The position numbers and the translations under genes are program-made. A stretch of DNA of 64,000 bases, taken from contig JAXLRM010000003.1 of assembly GCA_046331095.1 (NCBI GenBank), positions 186,001-250,000 of the forward strand, in the 5' to 3' direction. How positions within the stretch are numbered: position 1 is the stretch's first letter; the number at the start of each line of letters is the position of its first letter. The notes beneath the pieces are model-generated. The model worked only from the letters and a program-made list of their open reading frames with translations, was not told the DNA's origin and ran no database searches. Of this stretch, positions 42,786 to 50,802 are shown one piece after another. The DNA comes from JAIBAC01 sp046331095 (GTDB taxonomy: Bacteria; Actinomycetota; Acidimicrobiia; UBA2766).

Positions 42786-43829
42786 ATGAGCGGAATTGCA
42801 AGGCGCGTTGTCATCGCGCTTGTCGTGGCCCTAGGAGTGGGCCTACTCGGGTTCTTAGGAGCCTCGAGCGCAAGAGCGGAAACGTCGACCGCAACCGAAT
42901 CGACGACATCTGCACAGTCAGCGGCGCCGAAGGCCGCCGACACATCCAAGACCGATTCGGACGCTCCGGCTCCGAAGCCCAAGCCGAAGCCGGACCCCAA
43001 GCCCGAGCCGAAGCCGGACCCCAAGCCCGAGCCCAAGCCCGACCCCAAGCCGAGCACCGACGACACCGCTTCGTCCGGCTCGACGGGCTCGGCAACAACG
43101 CCCGACGCTGCACCTAACGCAGTCGCCGATCCGCCGACGAACCCGGACGCCCCGGCAGTGGGCTCTGGTGCTCCCTCGCTCGACCAGGCAGCCCTCCTGC
43201 CGCCCGTGGTCCACGACCACGCCACGACCGTCGTCACAGGTGACGAGACGAACGCGCTGGCGTTGAGCGTCGACGACCACCCCAAGGCGGTCACCCCCGG
43301 CGGCAGCATCACCTACGACATCGTGATCACCAACGTCGGTACCGATCCGGCCACCGGTATCGTGTGGGCCGACATCATCCCCAAAGAACTCACCGACTTC
43401 TGGGTCGAGTTCGTGGGTGGCTCCAACACAGTCGAAGCCGACTGGACCTGCGCCACCGCAGGCGACCCCCAGCCTGCCGTGATGTGCAAGCTCGACCCTG
43501 CGGCCGCCCTCGACTCGGGCGACTACGCGCACTTCCGTGTGCACGCCACGGTCGACCCCGACACCCCCGTCGGCACCGTGATCCAGAACGCGGTCCTCGC
43601 TGACTGGAACGAGAACCCCGGGGACTTCCGTCTGCCGATCGTCGCCGTGGTCAACACCCCGGTGGTGGCCAAAGCGGTGAATGCATCGTTCGTCTGGAGA
43701 GTCAACGAGCGCGGATTGCCCCTCACGGGAGCAGCCGGGCTGGCATGGCTGCTCTTCGCCGGACTCGCCCTCGCGGGCACCGGCGGGATCGCGCTCGGCG
43801 CAACACGCCGCCGCCGCATCGCCGACTGA
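42786..43829 (+). CDS. LPXTG-anchored surface protein with DUF11-like domain
   Basis: 347 aa. The ATG at 42786 is chosen for its GGGAGG site and because it begins a textbook signal peptide (ARRVVIALVVALGVGLLGFLG, cleavage after SARA). Then: a Ser/Thr-rich stalk, a Pro-Lys repeat region (PKPDPKPEPKPDPKP) of ~30 residues, a linker, a DUF11-type repeat (PGGSITYDIVITNVGTDPATG) and a C-terminal sorting signal LPLTG followed by a hydrophobic helix and RRRR. Sortase would link it to peptidoglycan. The PK stalk resembles wall-spanning regions. No sortase gene lies in the window. Ligand unknown. Confidence 0.85.
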   Translation: MSGIARRVVIALVVALGVGLLGFLGASSARAETSTATESTTSAQSAAPKAADTSKTDSDAPAPKPKPKPDPKPEPKPDPKPEPKPDPKPSTDDTASSGSTGSATTPDAAPNAVADPPTNPDAPAVGSGAPSLDQAALLPPVVHDHATTVVTGDETNALALSVDDHPKAVTPGGSITYDIVITNVGTDPATGIVWADIIPKELTDFWVEFVGGSNTVEADWTCATAGDPQPAVMCKLDPAAALDSGDYAHFRVHATVDPDTPVGTVIQNAVLADWNENPGDFRLPIVAVVNTPVVAKAVNASFVWRVNERGLPLTGAAGLAWLLFAGLALAGTGGIALGATRRRRIAD

Positions 43830-43852
43830 CAGCGAACTAGAAAACTCCGTTC

Positions 43853-43881
43853 GAGGGCCGCGGCCGCGAGCCGCGGCCCTC
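43853..43881 (+). terminator. Strong GC hairpin after the LPXTG gene
   Basis: Perfect 12-bp arms GAGGGCCGCGGC and GCCGCGGCCCTC with a 5-nt loop, 24 nt past the stop. No T tract, as usual for intrinsic terminators in such GC-rich genomes. It also faces the end of the convergent ligase gene. Confidence 0.65.
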
Positions 43882-43963
43882 GCGCGTGTACGGGGATCTG
43901 GCCGGACTAGTGGTGTGTCGGTCAATTGATGGTGGGGTTTGGGCGAGTCAGGGGATGCGACTC

Positions 43964-45073
43964 CTAGGTTCCGGCGCCGAATACGTGTCCCAGCTCTGCT
44001 GGTACGGGGGTTTCCAGCTGGTCGTAGCGGCACGAACCCGGATCACGATCGGGGCGCCAGCGCACGAAGCGGCCACCATGGCGCAACCGCCTGCCCTGGA
44101 GCTGGTTGTACGCGATCTCGCACACCCGCTCGGGTCGCAGCGGCACCCACGAGAGGTCACGGTCACCCGTCCAGCGGCTCACCCCGCCGGGCAGCCGCGC
44201 ACCCGGACTGGCTACGCGATCCGCCACATCCCCCGCCGAATCGCGCCAGTACCACGGGTGAGCGGCAACCTCCGCCGCCGACAAGACCAATGGCGCGAGC
44301 TCGTCGACGAGATCTGCACGCCGCTTCGCCGACAAGCCCGTGGCGACACCGATGTGGTGAAGTCGGCCGCCGGCGTCGTAGAGACCCAGCAGGAGCGACC
44401 CCACTCCCCCGTTCTTGTGCCAGCGAAACCCACCGACGACGCAGTCGGCGCTGCGGTTGTGCTTGACCTTGGTCCAGCGGCGCTCACCGCCGCGGTAGGT
44501 CCCGGCACGATCCTTGGCGATCACCCCGTCGAGCCCCGCACCCTCGAAACGCGCGAACCAGTCGGCCGCCACGGCGGGGTCCGACGTGGCCGGCGAGAGG
44601 TGGATCCCGTCGCCGCCGCCACCCGTGACAGACGCGACGAGCAGCTCGCGCCGCATCATGAGCGGCTCGAGGCGCACGTCGTCGCCATCGAGTGCGAGCA
44701 CGTCGAAGGCCACGAACGACGCCGGGGTACGTTCTGCCAGCATCTTCACCCGCGACGCGGCCGGATGCAGCCGGTTCTGGAGAGCGTCGAAGTCGAGCCC
44801 GGAAGGTCCGGCGACGACGAGCTCCCCGTCGAGGACACAGCGCCGCGGTAGGTGATCCCGCATGGGGTCGAGCACCTCGGGGAAGTACCGCACGAGCGAT
44901 CGCTGGTTGCGGCTGCCGAGCTCGATGGCCGCGTCCGCGCGGAACACGATGCAGCGGAAGCCGTCCCACTTCGGGTCGTACTGGATGTCTCCCTCAGTCG
45001 GAAGCGGACCTGCCTTGGCAAGCATCGGCTCCACGGGAGGGACGACGGGTAGGGAGGCGATCGCAGGATCCAT
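43964..45073 (-). CDS. ATP-dependent DNA ligase (LigC-like)
   Basis: 369 aa, ATG at 45073. The adenylation domain has the nucleophilic-lysine motif I YDPKWDGFRC, motif III-like VLDGELVV, IIIa SFVAFDVLALDG, IV GLDGVIAKD and V WTKVKHNRSADCVVGG, then an OB-fold domain. Size and order match mycobacterial LigC rather than replicative NAD-dependent LigA or multi-domain LigD. It seals nicks in repair. It diverges from the encapsulin locus with a 57-nt gap. Confidence 0.9.
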   Translation of the reverse strand: MDPAIASLPVVPPVEPMLAKAGPLPTEGDIQYDPKWDGFRCIVFRADAAIELGSRNQRSLVRYFPEVLDPMRDHLPRRCVLDGELVVAGPSGLDFDALQNRLHPAASRVKMLAERTPASFVAFDVLALDGDDVRLEPLMMRRELLVASVTGGGGDGIHLSPATSDPAVAADWFARFEGAGLDGVIAKDRAGTYRGGERRWTKVKHNRSADCVVGGFRWHKNGGVGSLLLGLYDAGGRLHHIGVATGLSAKRRADLVDELAPLVLSAAEVAAHPWYWRDSAGDVADRVASPGARLPGGVSRWTGDRDLSWVPLRPERVCEIAYNQLQGRRLRHGGRFVRWRPDRDPGSCRYDQLETPVPAELGHVFGAGT

Positions 45074-45090
45074 GGCCACGAGTCTTGCAG

Positions 45091-45096
45091 TACTTT
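45091..45096 (+). promoter_or_regulatory. Probable -10 box of the encapsulin operon
   Basis: TACTTT, 34 nt before the TTG start at 45131, which has GGGAGG 6 nt upstream. No iron-box palindrome (IdeR or Fur type) was recognised in this gap. Confidence 0.45.
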
Positions 45097-45130
45097 GGCC
45101 TGCAGAACCGACCCGTGACGGGAGGCCATC

Positions 45131-45487
45131 TTGGCGAGCGAGGGCTACCACGAGCCGATCGAGCTGCTGGACGCCGAGACCCTCGACATGCACCGGGCGA
45201 TCAGCTCGATCGTCGAGGAGTTGGAGGCCGTCGACTGGTACCACCAGCGGGTGGTCGCCGCCTCCGATGCCGAACTCGCGGCGGTCCTCGCGCACAACCG
45301 CGACGAGGAGAAGGAACACGCTGCCATGACCTTGGAATGGGTGCGCCGCCGCGATCCCGTGCTCGACTCCATGTTGCGTGAGTACCTCTTCACCGAGGGT
45401 CCGGTGACCAACATCGAGGAGCAAGGGACCCCAGCCGAAGCGGGCTCCGGGAGCCTGGGGTTGGGCAGCCTGAGGGGGACCGCATGA
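45131..45487 (+). CDS. Encapsulated ferritin-like cargo protein (EncFtn)
   Basis: 118 aa, TTG start. The two-helix EncFtn pattern is clear: SEGYHEPIELLDAETLDMHRAI, then VEELEAVDWYHQR and HNRDEEKEHAAMTLEWVRRRDP, with the acidic/histidine residues (Glu29, Glu32, Glu62, His63 region) that form the ferroxidase centre at the dimer interface in studied EncFtn proteins. The C-terminus GSLGLGSLRGTA is a cargo-loading peptide (GSLRG core) that docks inside the shell. It overlaps the shell gene by 4 nt (ATGA). It oxidises and passes Fe(II) into the nanocompartment. Confidence 0.93.
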   Translation: MASEGYHEPIELLDAETLDMHRAISSIVEELEAVDWYHQRVVAASDAELAAVLAHNRDEEKEHAAMTLEWVRRRDPVLDSMLREYLFTEGPVTNIEEQGTPAEAGSGSLGLGSLRGTA

Positions 45488-46281
45488 ACCACCTGTTCCG
45501 CCAACTCGCGCCCGTCAGCGACGCGGGCTGGTCTGCAGTCGAGGATGAGGCGACCCGCTCGCTCACCCACTTCCTCGCGGCCCGCAAGCTCGTGGACTTC
45601 GACGGCCCCCTCGGTTGGGGCGCCGCCGCCGTGAACACCGGCCGGGCGCGGCCGGTGGCGGCCGAGGGCTCGGTTGCCGCCGCGGTGCGCGAAGCTCAAC
45701 CCCTTGCCGAGGTCAGGGTTCCCTTCGTGGTCTCCCGCGACGAGCTCGCCGCCATCGACCGCGGCGCCGACGACGCCGACCTCGACGCGGTCATCGACGC
45801 CGCCCGCGCTGCCGCCGCCGCGGAGGACACGGCCTGCTTCTCGGGGTGGGCAGATGCCCAGGTCAACGGGATCGTCGCTGCGTCCCCGCACCCCCACCTG
45901 TCGATCCCCGACGACCACAGGGCGTTCCCCGAACAGGTTGCCAAGGCGATCAGCGTGCTTTCCCAGGCCGGAGTCGGCGGCCCCTACGCAGCAGCCCTGG
46001 GGGTCGACTGCTACGCCGGTCTCCTCGAGACCACCGACGAGCACGGCCGCCCGGTGCTCGAGGACGTCAAGCGCCTCTGCGAGGGTGGCGTCGTGTGGGC
46101 GCCGGCGCTGACCGGCTCGGTCGTGCTGTCCGCACGTGGCGGCGACTTCTGCCTCCACGTCGGCCAGGACTGGAGCATCGGCTGGAGCGGCTCCGACGCC
46201 GACTCGGTGCACCTGTACCTCGAGGAGTCGTTCACCTTCCGGGTCCTGACCCCGGAGTCCGCCGTCGTGCTGACCCACTGA
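45484..46281 (+). CDS. Encapsulin shell protein (family 1, linocin-M18-like)
   Basis: 265 aa, standard length for family 1 shells with the HK97 phage-capsid fold. Recognisable start NHLFRQLAPVSDAGWSAVEDEATRSL, E-loop/A-domain words FVVSRDELAAIDRGADDADLDAVIDAA and the C-terminal LTGSVVLSARGGDFCLHVGQDWSIGW, YLEESFTFRV. Sixty (T=1) or more subunits self-assemble into a compartment around the EncFtn cargo. Translational coupling to the cargo gene keeps the ratio. Iron storage and oxidative-stress protection are the expected roles. Confidence 0.94.
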   Translation: MNHLFRQLAPVSDAGWSAVEDEATRSLTHFLAARKLVDFDGPLGWGAAAVNTGRARPVAAEGSVAAAVREAQPLAEVRVPFVVSRDELAAIDRGADDADLDAVIDAARAAAAAEDTACFSGWADAQVNGIVAASPHPHLSIPDDHRAFPEQVAKAISVLSQAGVGGPYAAALGVDCYAGLLETTDEHGRPVLEDVKRLCEGGVVWAPALTGSVVLSARGGDFCLHVGQDWSIGWSGSDADSVHLYLEESFTFRVLTPESAVVLTH

Positions 46282-46293
46282 TCGGCCACACGG

Positions 46294-46941
46294 ATGCGGA
46301 TCGAGCTCCCCTCGGGTGCCCCGGCCGAACTGACACGGGGAACCGGTGCCCGCGGCATCGCCCTCTGCCCCGATATCGGCGGGCTGCGGCCTCTCTTCGA
46401 CGACCTGTGCGCCCGCCTGAGCGCCGACTACGGCTGGACTGTGTGTGCGATCGAGCCGTTCCCCGGGCGTGAGTCGATGGACATGGAGGAGCGCTTCGCG
46501 GCTCTCGCCGGCCTCGACGACGACGAGATGCTCGGCCGCCTCGGCGAGGCGGCCGACGCGACGGGTTGCGACCCGGTCGGTGTCCTCGGGTTCTGCATGG
46601 GCGGCATGTACTCGCTCAAGGCGGCGTCCACGGGCGCCTACGACCGGGCGGTGAGCTTCTACGGGATGATCCGCGTCCCCGAGGCGTGGCACGGCGCCGG
46701 CCAGCGCGACGCTATCGACATGCTCGCAGGCTCGGACTCGCCCGCTGCCGTGCTCGCCCTCGTAGGCGGGGCCGACCCGTGGACTCCCACCCACGATGTC
46801 GACGATCTCGAGGCCTGGGGTGCCGAGGTGGTGCGCTACCCCGGTGCCGAGCACGGCTTCGTGCACGATCCTTCGCGACCCACCTACAGACCGGTCGATG
46901 CAGAGGACGCATGGGGACGAGCGTCCCGCTTCCTTGCCTGA
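46294..46941 (+). CDS. Dienelactone hydrolase family protein
   Basis: 215 aa, ATG 12 nt after the encapsulin stop, so probably in the same operon. Alpha/beta-hydrolase with the DLH-type nucleophile elbow LGFCMGGMYSL (Cys in GxCxGG), an Asp in VGGADPWTP and the His in GAEHGFVHDP. Clan members hydrolyse lactones or small esters. A link to iron storage is not known; it may simply be carried along. No ribosome site is obvious. Confidence 0.86.
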   Translation: MRIELPSGAPAELTRGTGARGIALCPDIGGLRPLFDDLCARLSADYGWTVCAIEPFPGRESMDMEERFAALAGLDDDEMLGRLGEAADATGCDPVGVLGFCMGGMYSLKAASTGAYDRAVSFYGMIRVPEAWHGAGQRDAIDMLAGSDSPAAVLALVGGADPWTPTHDVDDLEAWGAEVVRYPGAEHGFVHDPSRPTYRPVDAEDAWGRASRFLA

Positions 46942-46979
46942 CGCCCCCCCGCACCGCGGTGCTTCACACCACTCCCTGG

Positions 46980-46985
46980 TAGGCT
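46980..46985 (+). promoter_or_regulatory. -10 box for the RHH gene
   Basis: TAGGCT, 25 nt before the ATG at 47011, which has a weak GAGAGCAGG site. Confidence 0.35.
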
Positions 46986-47010
46986 GTGGCGCACCCATTG
47001 AGAGCAGGTC

Positions 47011-47370
47011 ATGAGCGAGCAACGAGCCTTCACAGTGCGGATCCCCGAGGAGCAGGCCGAGGAGCTCGAGGCGATCGCGTCGAGCGACGGTGCGTCCTTG
47101 GCGGAGGAGGTACGCATCGCCATCGCGGAGCGGATCGAGCAGAAGCGGCTCGATCCTGCGTTCCAGGCCTGGTTGCGCGACGACCTGGCGCGCAACCGTC
47201 GCATCACGGCGCGCCTGTCCGCGAAGGACCACTCCCCACCCGCGGCGGCAGGTGCCGGGCGCTCAGGCGCAGACCTGAGCGCAGAAATCGTCGAAGCGGT
47301 CGGCGACGAAGTCGACGTGGAACCCGCCCTCGTCGTGCGACACGTCAAGCGCAGGGCAGAAGAAGCCTGA
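47011..47370 (+). CDS. Ribbon-helix-helix (CopG-like) DNA-binding protein
   Basis: 119 aa. The first 45 residues (RAFTVRIPEEQAEELEAIA, SLAEEVRIAIAERIEQ) form one beta strand and two helices, the RHH fold of CopG/Arc/antitoxin proteins. The rest is charged and lacks a recognised domain. The last 36 codons are antisense to the 3' end of the DsbA-like gene on the other strand (108-nt overlap). No toxin gene follows on this strand. Likely a small transcription regulator. Confidence 0.7.
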   Translation: MSEQRAFTVRIPEEQAEELEAIASSDGASLAEEVRIAIAERIEQKRLDPAFQAWLRDDLARNRRITARLSAKDHSPPAAAGAGRSGADLSAEIVEAVGDEVDVEPALVVRHVKRRAEEA

Positions 47371-47871
47371 CTCACCGACGACGAAGTACGGCGATCCGAC
47401 GACCCCCATGCGGACGCCCGCCTCGTACTCGGCGAGCGCGAGCGACTCGTCCCCTGCAGCGGGCAGGCCGAGACCGGCGGCGACCGAAGCCACCACCTCC
47501 GCCTCGGCGACGTTCCTGCCCTCCTCGAAGAGGGCGTCACGCAGGGCCAGAGCGGCTGCCTCGCCCAGCCCGTTCGAATGTGCGTACGCGGTCGACGTCA
47601 GCGCGAGAGCCGGCATCGACGTCGACGGGAACTGCGCCGGGTCGAAGCGGGCGAACAGCTCGGGCACCATCTCGCTGCGCAGCGCGGCGATCTCGTCCGC
47701 GATCTTGGCGGGATCGAGGGGATGGCCGTTCACGAGCTCCAACGGCCAGGCCTTCACGACGAGGACGATGTCGTCGTCGCGACCACGTTCGTGGCGCTCC
47801 TCGACGATGCGGCGCAGGCCCACGTGGGTGAACGGGCATGCCACATCTGCGTAGACGGTCAACTCGCGCAT
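47263..47871 (-). CDS. DsbA-family thioredoxin-fold protein (FrnE-like)
   Basis: 202 aa. ELTVYADVACPFTHVGLRRIVEER is the DsbA-type first strand with an active-site-like CPFTH: only one Cys, not CxxC. The helical insert carries WPLELVNGHPLDP and EMVPELFARFDP, and the cis-Pro loop reads GVVGSPYFVVG. Relatives (2-hydroxychromene-2-carboxylate isomerase, FrnE) use a thiol cofactor such as glutathione or mycothiol; in actinobacteria mycothiol is likely. A disulphide isomerase role is less likely with one Cys. Confidence 0.85.
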   Translation of the reverse strand: MRELTVYADVACPFTHVGLRRIVEERHERGRDDDIVLVVKAWPLELVNGHPLDPAKIADEIAALRSEMVPELFARFDPAQFPSTSMPALALTSTAYAHSNGLGEAAALALRDALFEEGRNVAEAEVVASVAAGLGLPAAGDESLALAEYEAGVRMGVVGSPYFVVGESGFFCPALDVSHDEGGFHVDFVADRFDDFCAQVCA

Positions 47872-47883
47872 CGTCGGACCCGT

Positions 47884-48084
47884 TCAGTTGTAGGTGGTCA
47901 GCTTGGTGTCGACGTCCCCACCGGGATCGGCGCCGTGGGTGTACCACTTGCCGTCCTCCCAGTAGATGCCCTTGTGGCCGTGATCCTCCTGATGCTTCCT
48001 GGCCTCGAGCATGTCGTCGAAGGGGCCGGCGAGGATCTCGGCTCCGTGATCGGTCCGGGTCGGGGGCTTGGCATCTTCGCTCAT
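47884..48084 (-). CDS. Small hypothetical protein, 66 aa
   Basis: ATG at 48084 (an in-frame ATG at 48105 is possible). Sequence MSEDAKPPTRTDHGAEILAG, then FDDMLEARKHQEDHGHKGIYWEDGKWYTHGADPG. The His/Asp/Trp-rich middle with IYWEDGKWY suggests a compact beta hairpin. No membrane segment. Thirteen nt before the DsbA-like gene on the same strand, so co-transcribed. It diverges from the thioesterase gene. No family recognised. Confidence 0.65.
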   Translation of the reverse strand: MSEDAKPPTRTDHGAEILAGPFDDMLEARKHQEDHGHKGIYWEDGKWYTHGADPGGDVDTKLTTYN

Positions 48085-48113
48085 CAGGACAGATTCTGGT
48101 TGCATGCCCGCCG

Positions 48114-48926
48114 ATGACGCACGTCTTCGACATCGACACGGCCATGGAACCTGCGGGCGACGGACGGTACGAGGGCCGGATGTCACAGCGGTGGTGGGTC
48201 GTCGCCGGGCCCAACGGAGGGTACGTGGCGGCCATGATCCTGCGCGGGCTCACCCACGCCGTCGGCGACGAGTCACGCAGCCCGCGATCGCTTACGGTGC
48301 ACTTCACCGAGCGACCCGTGGAAGGGCCCGTCGTGCTCCACACCACCGTCGAGCGTGTCGGGCACAAGATGACGACGATCTCGGGCCGCCTCTGCCAGGG
48401 CGAACGCACCCTCGCGGTAGCCCTGGCGGCGTTCAGTGCAGACCGGAGCGGCTTCGAGCACCACGAGGAGCAGATGCCGGCTGTCCCTGGCCCCGAGCGC
48501 TGCCCCGGTAGCGAGGACCACACCGGCATCCTGCCTCCGATGATGGTCCAACTCGACACCCGCTGGGCACGCGGACCACAGCCGTTCCGAGGTGGCCCCG
48601 CATCGCGGGCGCACAACGGCGCCTGGATCCGTGCGACCCCGGAGCGCCGTGCCGACGCCGCCTTCGTGGCGCTGCTCACCGATGCGCTACCACCGGCGAG
48701 CTTCTCCGTCGTGAGGCCCGCTGACGCCGTCACCGCGGTGCCCACGGTGGACCTGACCATCCACTTCCGCAACCATGTGCCCGAAGGGGCCGGGCCCGGG
48801 GACTTCTATCTCGCCGCCTTCTCCACGCGAACCGCCACGGGGGGTTTCGTGGAGGAGGACGGGGAGATCTGGACCCGTGACGGTCTGCTGCTGGCCCAGT
48901 CACGCCAGCTGGCGCTGGTCCGCTGA
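48114..48926 (+). CDS. Acyl-CoA thioesterase, double hot-dog (TesB-like) fold
   Basis: 270 aa. The N-terminal hot dog has SQRWWVVAGPNGGYVAAMILRGL and PRSLTVHFTERPVEGPVVL (the hydratase/thioesterase long helix and strands), and the C-terminal hot dog PTVDLTIHFRNHVPE, FEEDGEIWTRDGLLLAQSRQLAL-type tail (read GFVEEDGEIW). It hydrolyses acyl-CoA to free acid and CoA. It is first in a run with a gamma-carbonic anhydrase-like gene and a thiolase, all plus strand with short gaps. Confidence 0.86.
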   Translation: MTHVFDIDTAMEPAGDGRYEGRMSQRWWVVAGPNGGYVAAMILRGLTHAVGDESRSPRSLTVHFTERPVEGPVVLHTTVERVGHKMTTISGRLCQGERTLAVALAAFSADRSGFEHHEEQMPAVPGPERCPGSEDHTGILPPMMVQLDTRWARGPQPFRGGPASRAHNGAWIRATPERRADAAFVALLTDALPPASFSVVRPADAVTAVPTVDLTIHFRNHVPEGAGPGDFYLAAFSTRTATGGFVEEDGEIWTRDGLLLAQSRQLALVR

Positions 48927-48941
48927 GCCGAGGGGAACGAG

Positions 48942-49460
48942 ATGGCGATCTACGCACTGGGAGCGAGCATTCCCGAGATCCACCCCGACGCCTTCGTGCA
49001 CCCCGACGCCGTGGTCATCGGCGATGTCCGTGTCGGCCCGGGCGCGTCGGTCTGGCCGAATGCCGTGCTGCGTGGTGACTATGGCAGCATCTCCGTCGGT
49101 GAAGGGACGAGCGTGCAGGACGGCTCAGTGGTGCACGCGACCGCCGAACTGGCGACCTCGATCGGTGTCGACTGCGTCGTGGGCCACCTCGTCCACATGG
49201 AGTGCTGCACGATCGAGGACTTCTGCCTGGTCGGCTCGCACTCGGTCGTGCTGCACGAAGTCGTCGTTCGCAGTGGTGCCGTGGTCGCAGCCAGCGCGCT
49301 GGTGCCGAACCGGATGGAGGTCCCGTCGGGCCAGATGGCCGTCGGTGTCCCCGCGACACTCAGGCCCAACTCGATGCCCGCGGACGAGATGGCCCGCAAC
49401 GTCGCCTCGTACAAGGCCAACGCCGCCCGCTACCGGGCCGAACTACGCAGGATCGGTTGA
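48942..49460 (+). CDS. Gamma-class carbonic anhydrase-like/hexapeptide-repeat protein
   Basis: 172 aa. Left-handed beta-helix repeats (VVIGDVRVGPGASVWPNAVLRGD, GVDCVVGHLVHMECCTIEDFCLVG) with the trimer signature NAVLRGD and zinc-ligand histidines in SVVHA and GHLVHME. These are typical of the YrdA/PaaY/CaiE group; carbonic anhydrase, thioesterase or scaffold activities are known for it. ATG 15 nt after the thioesterase with GAGGGGAACGAG upstream. Confidence 0.9.
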   Translation: MAIYALGASIPEIHPDAFVHPDAVVIGDVRVGPGASVWPNAVLRGDYGSISVGEGTSVQDGSVVHATAELATSIGVDCVVGHLVHMECCTIEDFCLVGSHSVVLHEVVVRSGAVVAASALVPNRMEVPSGQMAVGVPATLRPNSMPADEMARNVASYKANAARYRAELRRIG

Positions 49461-49499
49461 CCCCGCGAGACGCATGCGACGAGACAAGGAAGCAACCAC

Positions 49500-50705
49500 A
49501 TGAAAGAAGCCGTGATCGTGGCCACCGCCCGTACCCCGGTGGGGCGCGCGAACAAGGGCTCGCTGGTGGATGTGAGGCCCGACGACCTGTGCGCCCTGAT
49601 CGTGCGCGACGTCCTGTCGAAGGTCCCGGCGCTCGACCCCGCAGAGGTCGAGGACCTGATCGTCGGCTGCGCACAACCTGCCGGCGAACAGGGCTACAAC
49701 CTCGGCCGCGTGGTGTCGATCATCGCCGGCCTGCCCGACGTTCCGGGAACGACCGTCAACCGCTACTGCGCCTCGTCGCTGCAGGCGATCCGCATGGCCG
49801 CCCATGCGATCAAGGCCGGTGAGGGGGACGCGTTCGTCGCAGCCGGGGTCGAGTGCGTGAGCCGGTTCCACAAGGGCAAGTCCGACGGGATGGAGGGCAC
49901 CCACAACCCGCTCCTGGCGGAGTCGGAGGCCCGTACGGCTGCCCGTGCCGACGGCGGCGCCGGGACCTGGACCGAACAGGGCCTCCCCGACGTCTATATC
50001 GCCATGGGCCAGACGGCCGAGAACGTCGCCGAGGTCGAGTCGGTGTCCAGGGAGGTACAGGACGAGTTCGCGGCGCTGAGCCAGCAGCGGGCGGTCGCGG
50101 CGCAGGAGTCGGGCTTCTTCGACGGCGAGATCACACCGGTCGAACTCGCCGACGGCACCGTGGTGGCTCGAGACGACGGGCCCCGTCCCGGCACCACGGC
50201 CGACAAGCTCGCGGCCCTGAAGCCCGTGTTCCGCCCCGACGGCAGTGTCACAGCCGGCAACGCCTGCCCGCTCAACGACGGCGCCGCCGCCGTGGTGGTC
50301 ATGAGCGACGCGCGTGCCGAAGCGCTCGGGATCACTCCCCTGGCACGGATCGTGTCGTCCGCGGTATCGGCGATCGACCCCGAGATCATGGGCCTCGGAC
50401 CGGTAGAGGCGAGCCACCGTGCCCTCAGGCGTGCCGGGATAACGAGCGACGACGTCGGTGTCGTCGAGATCAACGAAGCTTTCGCCGCCCAGGTCGTCCC
50501 GTCGGCACGCCACCTCGGCGTCGAGTGGGACAGGCTCAACGTCAACGGCGGCGCGATCGCGCTGGGACACCCCTTCGGCATGACGGGTGCGCGGATCATG
50601 ACGACGCTGCTGCACACCCTCGCCGACCGCGGTGAGCGCTACGGCCTCGAGACGATGTGCATCGGTGGCGGCCAGGGCATGGCGATGGTCGTCGAGCGCC
50701 TCTGA
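49500..50705 (+). CDS. Acetyl-CoA C-acyltransferase (thiolase)
   Basis: 401 aa, ATG with AAGGA upstream. All thiolase catalytic blocks are present: TVNRYCASSLQAI (acylated Cys near 89), EVEINEAFAAQVV-type NEAFA, GGAIALGHPFGMTGAR (His) and CIGGGQGMAMV (second Cys). It performs the last step of beta-oxidation, cleaving 3-ketoacyl-CoA with CoA. It ends the thioesterase-hexapeptide-thiolase run and is followed by a family A repeat. Confidence 0.93.
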   Translation: MKEAVIVATARTPVGRANKGSLVDVRPDDLCALIVRDVLSKVPALDPAEVEDLIVGCAQPAGEQGYNLGRVVSIIAGLPDVPGTTVNRYCASSLQAIRMAAHAIKAGEGDAFVAAGVECVSRFHKGKSDGMEGTHNPLLAESEARTAARADGGAGTWTEQGLPDVYIAMGQTAENVAEVESVSREVQDEFAALSQQRAVAAQESGFFDGEITPVELADGTVVARDDGPRPGTTADKLAALKPVFRPDGSVTAGNACPLNDGAAAVVVMSDARAEALGITPLARIVSSAVSAIDPEIMGLGPVEASHRALRRAGITSDDVGVVEINEAFAAQVVPSARHLGVEWDRLNVNGGAIALGHPFGMTGARIMTTLLHTLADRGERYGLETMCIGGGQGMAMVVERL

Positions 50706-50708
50706 CAC

Positions 50709-50791
50709 GAACCCACGTGGGGACGCGAAACGGGTCCACAACCCCACATGCGTCCCCACGTCGAGACACCCAACCCACGTGGGGACGCGAT
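50709..50791. repeat. Repeat family A, one full copy and one half copy
   Basis: CCACGTGGGGACGCG at 50714 pairs with GCGTCCCCACGTCG ending near 50763 (full hairpin, loop includes AAACGGGTCCACAACCCC), then a lone CCCACGTGGGGACGCG half near 50775-50790. The element lies between the convergent thiolase and L,D-transpeptidase genes. Confidence 0.8.
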
Positions 50792-50802
50792 GGGCGGGAT
50801 GC

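Noticed and set aside
42557..43312. Minus-strand 251-codon ORF over the LPXTG gene
   Set aside because: Gly/Ser/Leu repeats are the antisense of the Pro-Lys stalk; the plus strand has signal peptide and sorting signal.
45085..45096. IdeR/Fur iron box upstream of the encapsulin operon
   Set aside because: TTGCAGTACTTTGGCCTGCA has only partial symmetry and does not match the usual iron-box consensus.
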